64,000 bases of DNA, taken from Diphasiastrum complanatum. Taxonomy: Eukaryota > Streptophyta > Lycopodiopsida > Lycopodiales > Lycopodiaceae. A program made the translations under genes and the position numbers. Shown here one piece after another: positions 55,213 to 64,000 of this stretch (position 1 is the stretch's first letter; each line of letters opens with the position of its first letter). Location of the stretch: assembly GCA_029204225.1 (NCBI GenBank), contig CM055093.1, positions 27,193,566 through 27,257,565 of the forward strand, read 5' to 3'. The notes below the pieces were generated by a model that ran no database searches, was not told where the DNA came from, and saw only the letters and a list, made by a program, of their open reading frames with translations.

Positions 55213-56518
55213 TGCCTTAGACATTTTCTACCAACAACAAGAAGCCCTACAAGATGAAAAGATCGTCTGGTTAGCTCAACCTACACCAGAGTCAAGGCCA
55301 CTCTCTCAATCACAAATGAATCTTCTTCGGCGTCAGGTGCAGGTTTATAGCCAAACCTTAAATAGCTACCAGACAGAGTTCAATAAATACCGGACAAGCG
55401 CAACTCACGAGCTCACCCAGGCCAAGCAAGCCCTCAAGGCTTGCCAAAAGTCCATGGAAACAAAGGCCCAACCCACCCCCGTGGCAATTTCACTACTACC
55501 TATTTTTGACGCGGCACAGGCCAGTACCAGCCAAGACCAAAGCTAGCAGGCAGCAGGGGGATTTAACCAAGATCAAGGGTCCGAAGGCCAAGACCAAGGA
55601 CAAACGGAGATGGCTATTGAGACGCGAGACCAGGGCCAAGGCGTAGATACCAGCCAAAGCCGAGCCACATCATCTAGAGGTTTGCGCACAATATCTGCTA
55701 GCCGGGCCTTCCGACGACCGAAGTTCGTGGAGGAGAAAATCAACAAATTCCTATCAAAGTATCCCTACGAGTCATCAAGAGGCGGCTGGCAGATATCGTT
55801 TTCAGCTCAGACAATAAAGAGCAAAGAACTGCAAGCATTACCCACCCTCCAACCACAAATAGAGTGGTGTCAGCAGTTGTTCAAAAGAGACCCTGCGGCC
55901 ATCAGGGCCTACATGATGAGTCTGCAACAATTACTGGTGAACGCGCACTTCCTGCCATGTACACGACGATCCAAATGGGCAGAATGCGACACCCCTCTGA
56001 ACAAGATTACACTGCAAAATTTTAATTGGCCGATCATACCATCAAAATATGGGTGGACTACGGATGTAGATGCCAGAAGGGCTCTCACCACGTTCGCAAA
56101 TCAATATATCAACTGTCCTGATCCAACAGTTCACGCGGCAGCCACTTACATCTAGGACTTAGAACATTTAATGGGCATTGAAACCAAATGGGATGATTTT
56201 TTTCCCTCAATAGTCTTTGATCCTAATAAGACGCTAGCTTCCGACAAAGTCAAAGATCAGCTGCCAGTCGCTCGTGTATATTACCGAGCTGCATTCCTTG
56301 GAGATCCCTAGATGCGCTGATTCCAAGCATGGGTCGATCAAGAATACTGACAAGAGTCCACAAGTCCTTCTACACGCCCAAGGACTCAAAGAAACTGGAC
56401 CGTCTCAACTTCATGTAAGACGTTACGGGCTACCTAATCCAGCAAAGGTGGGCAAAGAAGACGCTATACTAAACCGACAAAGTGCCGAGGGATCGGCACT
56501 ACTTCAAGCCGTGGGTCC
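55213..56518 (+). pseudogene. Unknown Gln-rich/coiled-coil ORF ending at a gypsy-type LTR
   Basis: One frame runs from at least 55213 (ALDIFYQQQEALQDEKIV) through a Gln-rich helical stretch (LLRRQVQVYSQTLNSYQTEF, ELTQAKQALKACQKSM), a TAG at 55544, a basic segment (GLRTISASRAFRRPKFVEEK), and a compact part with IEWCQQLFKRDPAAIRAYMM and LQNFNWPIIPSKYGWTTDVD. Further TAGs (56153, about 56308) and TGAs (about 56317, 56347) lie before the reading fades near the LTR at 56519. The left end is the target site of element G. I do not recognise the family. Position directly upstream of an LTR suggests the last ORF of a gypsy-type element. Confidence 0.45.
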
Positions 56519-57240
56519 TGTTGGGGGTATTCTGACAAAGTGTAAATAAATAAAATCGTCCAATAAAATGTGTTGCAAGGGCATGACATCCTGCGCGTAT
56601 AAGCCCATGGCCCAATGAGCATGCAAGTTAAGTCGTAAATAAAATAATAGACTTGGGCTATTTGTAATTAAAATAAAACTTGAGGCCCAAAGTCAATTTT
56701 AAAGTTAGAGTTTACTTTTTAGAGTTGGGTCCAATTTTGGACTCACATGGATCTTGTGATTTCCAATGTACTTTTTGTGGACCCTTGGATTAAGTTAGGT
56801 CCAAGATGAATGGATAGGATCAATGTGAATATTATCCAATAGGATTGAGGGACAAGGGCCTTCCTCATTTTATAAAAAGATACAATTTGTACACTATTTT
56901 CATGCTTAATAGAGAGGAGGAGACTCTATCATTTTGAGAGCTCAAGCATCCTCATTTGCTAATCCTTCTTGCTTATGCTATTGTTGTGATTGCTTGTTAT
57001 TTCCATTTCTTCCATGCTTTTTGTTTGTGATTAGTTAAGGTCTCTCCATAAGCAATGACATTGAGCATTTGAGCTAACCTCCATCTTATCTCTCTCTCTC
57101 TCTTCCTCTTCTCTCTACCTCTTCTTTTCTATCCCTTCCCTTCATAAAAAATCATGAAGAATGTTAGTATAGAGGAGTAGAGTTAAGGGAGAGTAGTGTT
57201 AGTGGTGAATAGAGTTAAGGGAGAAAGTAGGAAACTAACT
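56519..57240 (+). repeat. LTR related to element J (solo or 3' LTR)
   Basis: Starts TGTTGGGGGT. Same layout as the J LTR: CCTGCGCGTATAAG against CCTGCGAGTGTAAG, CCAATAGGATT, then CTCATTTTATAAAAAG (TATA box 56871-56877), then a GA/CT-rich stretch and GTAGTGTTAGTGG. No TGGCGACT primer site follows, which favours a 3' or solo LTR. Right edge approximate. Confidence 0.55.
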
Positions 57241-57404
57241 AAAAATAGCATCTATGCATAGTTAGGTACCTATCCCTATTGTGGCAGAATAGCTGGAGCA
57301 AAGTGATTACTGATGTACTGGTTGTTGTTTTTATTAATTGGAATACAAGGTTATTTTGTATATGATGATGATTCTAATATGCATATTCACAAAACTTTAG
57401 TTGT

Positions 57405-57640
57405 ATGTCAACGAATCGTGAGACTCTGAAGGGTAATGCTCTACACTGGTATTCACAATATGGATTATATGAGTTTCAGGTTTGGGATGACTTGAAACAT
57501 GCTTTTCTTTAGCGTTATCTGAACGAGCATGGATGAAGAAATTCTTGATAAACTTCAAGCTATAAAGCAACGAAACAAAGAAGATGTGTTAGCTTATGTC
57601 CAACGGTTTAAAGTGTTGAAGAAGCTATTTCAATAGACAA
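57405..57640 (+). pseudogene. Ty3/gypsy Gag fragment
   Basis: Reads GNALHWYSQYGLYEFQVWD and DLKHAFL, TAG, RYLNEHG; after a frame change near 57530 it reads MDEEILDKLQAIKQRNKEDV and LAYVQRFKVLKKLFQ. These are hallmark segments of the retrotransposon Gag domain. No start or zinc knuckle found. Confidence 0.65.
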
Positions 57641-58490
57641 TGACCAATGCTAAATGGATCAAATATTTTGAGACATGGTATCATTTGTAACATGTTCAAC
57701 CATTGGACAAATGATTGCAGGCGATTGCAACCAGTACGGGTTGTTGGGCATTTGCAACATAGCCATAGCAGTAGCAACAAGAACAACAACGAACATTGCA
57801 ATATCAGCAAGGTCAGCAGATGCAACAATGACCATTTTAGAGGTAGGATCGTTTTTGTCCAGATCTACCAAAAGATGTTTGGCTACTTTGCAACCAGCTG
57901 GGGCATAGGTATTTTAACTGTACATGTGTTGCATATCATTGCCAATGTATTGAAAATTTGGAAGCATCATTTACCTCCACCCTGGTTGAATAATTGATTT
58001 AATAATCCCAATATTGGGCAAATCAACACTAGAATTTAGTACTGAGTAATGTGCCATGGCTAGAGCAGCAGGAACCTGTACAAATTACTATTGTGGAAGA
58101 ACAAGTTCATGTTGATCTTCAAGAAATTACCTGAAATAAGGATAAGGGTAAAGATGTGTAAAAGGATGTGTTGATCGATGATATTGGTCCCACTACAAGT
58201 GTTGCATCTCATAGTGATGTGAATCAGTTGGAAAATGTTACCAAAGAGGTATCGATGCAACTTCAAAGGATTCAAGGACCAAATACTTCTCAAGAATTGG
58301 TTAATATTGCTATGAATCAGATTGCTGACTTTGTTAGTAATTTAAATTTCAAGTGACGATGAGATAACTAATTCAAATTAGTCCATATATAGCGGATTCA
58401 ATATATGCTAAATTGTTGGGATTCCAACAACCCTCTGTGACATCTTCGACACTAGTAAATACTATTGTACAACTTGTGGAACAAGATGTT
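57641..58490. other. Degenerate gypsy gag-pol spacer
   Basis: Short frames in several phases; none gives a clear motif. Probably the decayed stretch between Gag and protease of one gypsy element. Confidence 0.35.
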
Positions 58491-58499
58491 ATTCCTACA

Positions 58500-58760
58500 T
58501 TAGAGATTGTTATTGAAGACCTTAGAATTGGTTGTGTGCAGATTGATGGAGGTGTGGGTGTTAACACTATGTCTAAATAAATGTATAGGAAGTTGATTAA
58601 TATACCATTGTATAAAATTCAGTTGGTGATTTGTATGGTGAATTGTATGCAAGATTCTCCAATGGGAGAAATCTACAAAGTTACTGTTCAGATTACAGTG
58701 GGAGGTCGTAAAATTCAACTGCAAACACGCAAGGGAAGAATCACATCAGAGATTCATCTT
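58500..58760 (+). pseudogene. Ty3/gypsy aspartic protease remnant
   Basis: Reads RIGCVQIDGGVGVNTMSK, stop, then MYRKLINIPLYKIQLV and GEIYKVTVQITVGGRKIQL. The DGGxGVN motif followed by a K(L) helix and the VTVQITVGG strand is typical of gypsy proteases, although the active-site triad is DGG rather than D[ST]G. One TAA breaks it at 58578. Confidence 0.6.
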
Positions 58761-60120
58761 GTTGGTGTCGAGATAGTCGAGGAGTTATTATTCACTTCAT
58801 TAACAGAAAAATCAGAGGAGGGTATGCATCGTACTAGCCTTTTTTCAAATAATAAACCTGTTGGTGAGGCACATTTGTAATCGGTGGTGAATCTATTTGC
58901 TACAGTGTCTAGTGTAGAGTTACAAGATGTGCCAGATTCATGTTCCTTAGAGATTGCTTTTTCAAATGAGTAGGATATAATAGATGATGTTCGGGCGCAA
59001 TGGCCTAGTTTTTCTGAGTAAATTGGGGAGTTGTGTAATTCGTCACTGCATTCAGGTGTCGTGTAGTTACCTTTTGCACACACTTAATGACAATAATACA
59101 AGGTGTCTTTTTGAGGTTTGTTTGTTTGTAAGCAGCATAGTAGTATACATGTCATTCATTTGGTGTTGTACTTGTATTTATTTTAGTGTGTCTAGGATTA
59201 AGGATGGATTAAGAGACTTCTTGCACGACAGTTTTTGTAGTTCTTTCAAATGTGTTCTAGTTGCTTTGCTTTCTACTTGCAATTGTTAGGATTGTATTTT
59301 CTTGAGCTCTGGTAAATCGACAATTTTTTTCACTATGAAAATGGCGACGAAGGGTTTTGGTTTTATTCGACGAATGGAAGTTAATGTTTCGGTGATTCAG
59401 TCTTATTTGGCAAAAATGAGGTTGCAAAACTTTTTTCAGCCTAACAAGGTGGTGAAAGGTCTAGCAAAGGAGTTTATTGTTGATCTAGGTGTTGGTGAGG
59501 ATGGAGCTTTGTATACAATAGGTTGAGGCTGCCGCATGGTGATAACTGAAGTGGTGTACTACAATGTTTTGGAACTACCTTTTGTATTTCTAGAGTTGGA
59601 GGTTTTTGTGGTTGTAATGTTTGAACTTTTTTTTCTTGAAGCTCAAACTAAGGATCAAGGCTATTGGATATATCTCTATAAATGGATGAATCAGATAATT
59701 TTTACCTCCTATTCACACATGCACAGACACACAAGTTCACCTCATATTTCTCCTAATTGTTGGAAGAAGAACAAATGATACGATAGTAATACAATACAAG
59801 TTGAAAGACAAACTATCGGGGTTTGTGGAATAATTCCTCTTTGGAAAAAAGAGCACAACATGTCTGTTAAGTCATTTGTGTTGATCCAGACTACTTTGCA
59901 CAGTGTAAACATACCCTGGAAAAAAATTTGTTTTGCTCAATTTTTGAAAAGTTTATAGAGTAACCATAAACATATTGAGTGGGATGTGCATGTTACCAAG
60001 ATTTGTGACAATGTTGGTATTTTAACAAATAAGAAATCAACTTTGTTGCAACATAGTGGCATACAAAGGACTGCTATGAGCTATATATTGTCATTGTTGA
60101 TTTTGCAAGGCAGTGATATG
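58761..60120 (+). other. Decayed gypsy-like sequence
   Basis: Open pieces such as TVSSVELQDVPDSCSLEIAF (about 58898-58970) and LQNFFQPNKVVKGLAKEF (about 59424-59480) look protein-derived but no RT or integrase motif is visible. Confidence 0.3.
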
Positions 60121-60185
60121 GAGGTAAAATCCAGTCATGTGAATTCGGGGCCTTTAACAGATGGCACAGTAGGGGATGCATTGAT

Positions 60186-60204
60186 TGGCGACTCCACTGG
60201 GGAC
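60186..60204 (+). other. Candidate gypsy primer-binding site
   Basis: TGGCGACTCCACTGGGGAC closely resembles the TGGCGACTCTGCTGGGGA-type site found after the 5' LTR of plant gypsy elements. The following frame (about 60216-60320, EEVQQIVANGILHM, AERESSFANNDAL) could be leader or Gag start. No LTR end was confirmed upstream. Confidence 0.45.
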
Positions 60205-60586
60205 AAATTGATGGAGAAGAAGTTCAGCAGATTGTTGCAAATGGGATTCTGCATATGATAGAGAAAGTTGATACGATTATGGCTGAGAGAGAGTCTTCTT
60301 TTGCTAATAATGATGCGTTGTAAAATTTTCTACAAACAGTGGAATTTTTTTCACCAAGATTAGCTTACGATATGCAGTTGGCATGCCATTATCAGGTATA
60401 CATTGGAATAACATGTGATATTCTAGCATCAGTTGTACTTATAAAAGATTGAACAGCTGAAGAACGTTGAAGAGGATGGGCCTAAGTTGTTCCAGAGTCA
60501 TACATGAGTGTCTGATTTAGAGGCTCATATATTGTGTTTGGGAGACGAGTTGAAAGGCCAACAACAAGAAAATAAGATGTTGAAAG

Positions 60587-61604
60587 TGTTAGAGTTTAAT
60601 CTTTCTCCTACTCATCCTACCTACCCTCCTCCTTTCTAAATAAATCACTCTCTCAAAGAAGTCTGCATTTTTGAATTATTTATCGCAACAATCTGCATTT
60701 TTACTCGCAAATTTCAACAACCGAAAAAAGGCGAAAAACCCAACATAGACTTCTACTTCACTTTCGGGTTATTCTGAGTACAAAGCAAAAACTACGACAC
60801 AGTGTTCACTCAGGATTTCAGGTCATTTTGGGCATTTTCATAAATGCAATATTTTTCTCAAAAAATGCGACACTACGGATTTACATAGGATCTCAAGTAC
60901 AGTTCGTTACGTCTTCACACTCCAATAATCACTAACCTAATTGATTAGTTAAATAGCTATTAACGATCTTGTAATTGTAAAGTTGGAATAGCACAAGCTG
61001 ATCTAGCTGCTATATAAGAAATTAAGCAATTGGAGAAGAAATATGACTCGTAATTGATAGAAGATTGATTTGAAGTCTACACGACAGAGATCAAACGACC
61101 AAAATTGGTCTTCAGAGTATCTGACTCCACATAATTAGAGAATATTTATAGAGAGAGAATAAATATTCAAAACTATAGCAACTGTTTCGTTTCTGTAAGT
61201 AGGATCACGCGCTTGTTAGAGCATTTGTATTGTGATATGATCATTGTTATTACTACATTAATATACAGATTTGCTATTGTTCTATCTCATTGCATTCTCT
61301 TCTTTCGCAAGTAACATTAACGAAGAAATGTATGGACGTTTTTAGCACCTAATCATTCTTACATTTCTTTATATCAAAATATCGGTATCAGAGAATTGAT
61401 GGCTGTCTCAAATGCCTAATTGTTTTCTACAATCTCTCTTAATGGTAGTCTAAGTCTCCTACATTGATACTCTTAATCAACACAATCAGAACAGCTCTAT
61501 CATAACATCGTTCTCCAAGTAATCCAGATCATCAGTTTCATTGTTTCCGTTGTTGGGACGACGACCTTCATTTTCATTGAGGCCCAGACCCTGTTGCTCC
61601 AACA
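60587..61604 (+). repeat. Element K 5' LTR (partner outside the window)
   Basis: Starts TGTTAGAG and ends CTCCAACA, imperfect inverted ends. TATA box TATATAAG at 61011-61018. A primer site follows three bases after the end. The second LTR is not in the window, so the start is inferred from the terminal inverted repeat. Confidence 0.6.
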
Positions 61605-61607
61605 AAG

Positions 61608-61619
61608 TGGTATTAGAGC
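61608..61619 (+). other. Element K primer-binding site
   Basis: TGGTATTAGAGC after CCAACA AAG; same variant as element G. Just downstream a short frame starts MANLLAKLKEICLC (61635) and stops soon. Confidence 0.7.
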
Positions 61620-61924
61620 GAGGTTTTCCAATAAATGGCTAATTTACTAGCAAAGCTAAAAGAAATATGCCTATGTCTATATATTAAGAAGAACAGTGCA
61701 GAATTTATCGAGTAATATTCTCATACAATTTCTATTCAACCTACATTAAGTTGAAACTGTAGTTGTGAGAGTCAACTTTAGAAAATAGGATTGTTTATCA
61801 GCAAAGCTTTGAGGAATATGCTTATCTCTACAAAATTGGGGAGTATTCACAATGGACATGACTCTTGATATGAAATGAAAGAAGCTTTAAAAGAACATGG
61901 TACTGTAGTAAAGACTTTTAGTAG

Positions 61925-62640
61925 GATATTAGAACACATACCATTAGAGGTTTCCAAACAAGTAGAGCACTTGCAAAAGACCTTCATGACCCCAAAGTGA
62001 TATGCCTTCAAAACACCAATGCTATTTCCAAATGCACTTGAAAAGCCACATAAAAATTCATTGTAAGGAACTTCACCTGTTTTGTTCTCATTGCATTGGG
62101 ACTTTTTTTTTAATTTGCAACGACGCTTTATTCCAAAGCTGTTACTTGGGCCCTCCTTATTGAAGCTTTCTTTGGAAATATCTTGAGTTAACGCCTTTTA
62201 ATATTTCAAATACCAATTTGAAATTTGTATAATAGTTTCAATAACCTCACTCTCGACATCTTCTTGGTTGTGTTGAAGTCTGTCTAGCCATTGTGTTTTA
62301 GTGGTGTTTCTGTGTTTTGACATTTTCTATTTTGAACTTTCACACAATGGCTTGTTTTAAAGTCAGATTCCTTGATCCAATAGATGTGACACGTTTTGTG
62401 TTAAACAATTCGTCATGCACTTTGTTAGGTTGAAAACTCAAATTGTTAGCTTGATGGGGAGAGTCAGTAGAAACTTCATGTCTCATTGCTCTAGGCTTCA
62501 ATACAAAATCATGAGCATCCCATTGTTTCTTGAACTTTCCAAACGTCACTTGACCTGAATTTTTTCTCACCACACATGTAGCATTTTCAGAATCCTTACC
62601 CATAAGCTTTTGAATCTATTCTCTTTCAAGCTTGCATGTA
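61925..62640 (-). pseudogene. Unidentified coding fragment, copy 1
   Basis: On the minus strand: GKDSENATCVVRKNSGQVTF, KKQWDAHDFVLKPRAMRHEV (about 62600-62470), later WLDRLQHNQEDVESEVIE (about 62290), DISKESFNKEGPSNSFG, and EVPYNEFLCGFSSAFGNSIG then LKAYHFGVMKVF (about 62075-61950). Interrupted by stops and frame changes. Protein-like and conserved between copies; the family is not recognised. Confidence 0.4.
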
Positions 62641-62859
62641 TTTGAACAGGGCCTGCTTGTTCCTGTTTCAAAGAACAAGTACGACCAAACAACGACAAAA
62701 ATTCAACAAAAATCTCAATGTTTGAATTTATGCTACTTTCTTTATTGCTTCAGGAAGGAATTAGGGTTTTGTACATATGTAGCCAAAAGTCACTAATAAT
62801 TGATGCTATACTATCTTTGCATTAATCTACATGGAAGCCAGACGAAGTGAAGACTTTTA

Positions 62860-63560
62860 GTAGGACATTAGAACACATACCATTAGAAGTTTCCAAACAA
62901 GTCGAGCAATTGCAAAAGATCTTCATGACCCCAAAGTCATATGCCATCAAAACTCCAATTGTATCTCCAAATGCCTTGAAAAGCCACATATAACTTCATT
63001 GTAAGGAATTTCCATGTTTTGTTCTCATTGCGTTGGGACTTTTTTGTAGATTTGCGATGACACGTTATTCCAAAGCTGTTACTTGGGCCCTCCTTATCAA
63101 AGCTTTCTTTGGAAACTTCTTGAGTGAACGCGTTTTCATATTTCAAATTCCAATTTCAAATCTGTATAATAGTTTCAATAACCTCACACTCGACATCTTC
63201 TTGGTTGGGTTGAAGTCTGTCTAGCCATTGTGTTTGTGTTTCTGTGTTTTGTCATTTCCTCTTTTGAACTTTCACATAATGGCTTGTTGAAAAGTCAAAT
63301 TCTTTGATCCAATAGATGTGATGTATTTTTGTTACACAATTCTACATGCACTTTGTTAGGTTGAAAACTTAAATTTATAGCTTGATTGAGAGAGTCACTA
63401 GAAACTTTACCTCTCACTGCTCTACGCTTCAATACGAAATCATGAGCTTCTCATTATTTCTGGAACTTTATAATCGTCACTTGTGCTGAAATCTTTCTCA
63501 CCACACATGTAGCCTTTTCAAAATTCTTACCCCATGAGCTTTTGAATCTATTCTCTTTCA
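62860..63560 (-). pseudogene. Unidentified coding fragment, copy 2
   Basis: Tandem copy with the same order of segments, for example EVSKESFDKEGPSNSFG in the frame 63146-62937. More degraded than copy 1. Confidence 0.4.
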
Positions 63561-63724
63561 ACCTTGCTTATATTTGAACAAAGCCTGCTTGTTCCTACTT
63601 CAAAGAACAAGTACGACCACACAACAACAAAATTCAACAAAAAGCTCAATGCTTGAATTTATGCTTCTCTCTTTATTGCTTCATGAAGGCATTAGGATTT
63701 TCTACATATAGACAAACTTGAAAG

Positions 63725-64000
63725 AGAATAGTTTCAAAAGCTTACGAGTAAGGATTCTAAAAAGACTGCATGCATTGGGTGGAAAAATCTAGCACAAGTA
63801 ATGATTGGAAAGTTCCAACAACAATGGTATGCTCATGATTTGAATCCTATGGCAATGAGAGGTGAAGTTTCAAGTGACTCTGCCAATCAAGCTATACATT
63901 TGAGTTTCAAGCTAACAAAGTGCATGCAGAATTGTTCAACACAAACATGTCACATCTATTGGATCAAAGAATCAAACTTTCCAAAAAGCCATTATATGAA
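63725..64000 (+). pseudogene. Unidentified coding fragment, inverted partial copy
   Basis: Plus strand reads KLTSKDSKKTACIGWKNL-like, then KFQQQWYAHDLNPMAMRGEV and SDSANQAIHLSFKL. This is the reverse orientation of the QWDAHDFVLKPRAMRHEV block of copy 1. Runs off the window edge. Confidence 0.45.

Larger units (their letters stand above)
61905..63690. repeat. Tandem duplication of about 0.94 kb
   Basis: Segments starting GACTTTTAGTAGGA at 61912 and 62848 run in parallel through CAAACAAGT, CCTCCTTAT and GGTTGAAAACT to GCCTGCTTGTTCCT. Copies differ by many substitutions and small indels. A third, inverted partial copy is at 63725-64000. Confidence 0.8.

Noticed and set aside
1-64000. tRNA, rRNA or other structured RNA genes
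   Set aside because: No cloverleaf with A/B boxes or ribosomal core sequence was recognised by eye; a dedicated scan could still find a decayed one.

Overview
The window looks like intergenic nuclear DNA of a land plant with a large, transposon-rich genome. Evidence: UBN2-type Ty1/copia Gag-Pol proteins, tRNA-iMet primer-binding sites of the TGGTATCAGAGC type, CACTA (En/Spm) transposase remnants with plant-like GT-AG introns, Ty3/gypsy debris and AT-rich spacers. No intact host gene, tRNA, rRNA or CRISPR was found. I cannot name the species; a gymnosperm or other large-genome plant is only a guess.

Layout. 1-11 kb: an unknown two-exon gene fragment, a CACTA TNP2 transposase pseudogene (minus), a small coding-poor LTR element (J, 3046-5072), several copies of a second CACTA-type gene, and a 1.4-kb tandem duplication (7407-10215). 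11.1-23.9 kb: copia element B (11145-23908, TSD CCTCT, decayed pol) carrying the younger copia A (11919-18350, TSD TTTTG) in its leader. 23.9-36.5 kb: another CACTA-type gene remnant, a cluster of CGTGGATA palindromes, Ty3/gypsy debris on the minus strand including an unexplained long ORF downstream of integrase, a copia integrase fragment, a non-coding LTR element with an 811-bp tandem array (30359-34859), and gypsy gag and integrase remnants. 36.5-55.2 kb: an old LTR element G holding two insertions: D (37484-48218, TSD TTTTG), which itself holds E (41122-47279, TSD GGAAT), and C on the minus strand (49121-54222, TSD CTTTT). 55.2-60.5 kb: an unknown coiled-coil/Gln-rich ORF ending directly at a gypsy-type LTR, then gypsy gag/protease debris. 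60.6-64 kb: the 5' end of another tRNA-Met-primed LTR element (K) and tandem plus inverted copies of an unidentified coding fragment.

How it fits together. Five copia elements can be bounded to the base from LTR ends, PBS, polypurine tract and 5-bp target duplications. LTR divergence counted by eye fits the nesting order: A (about 4 differences in 655 bp) is younger than its host B (about 15 in 737); E (about 10 in 682) is younger than its host D (about 14 in 700); C shows about 17 in 825. E has one uninterrupted 1322-codon Gag-Pol frame but an Asn where RNase H normally has its first catalytic Asp; A is broken only by one extra T in a homopolymer. C and D keep Gag, protease motif, PBS, PPT and LTRs while integrase, RT and RNase H have collapsed into open but catalytically dead sequence, as in non-autonomous Gag-bearing elements. 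The LTRs of these otherwise different families share a palindromic CACACGTGTG (G-box core) motif.
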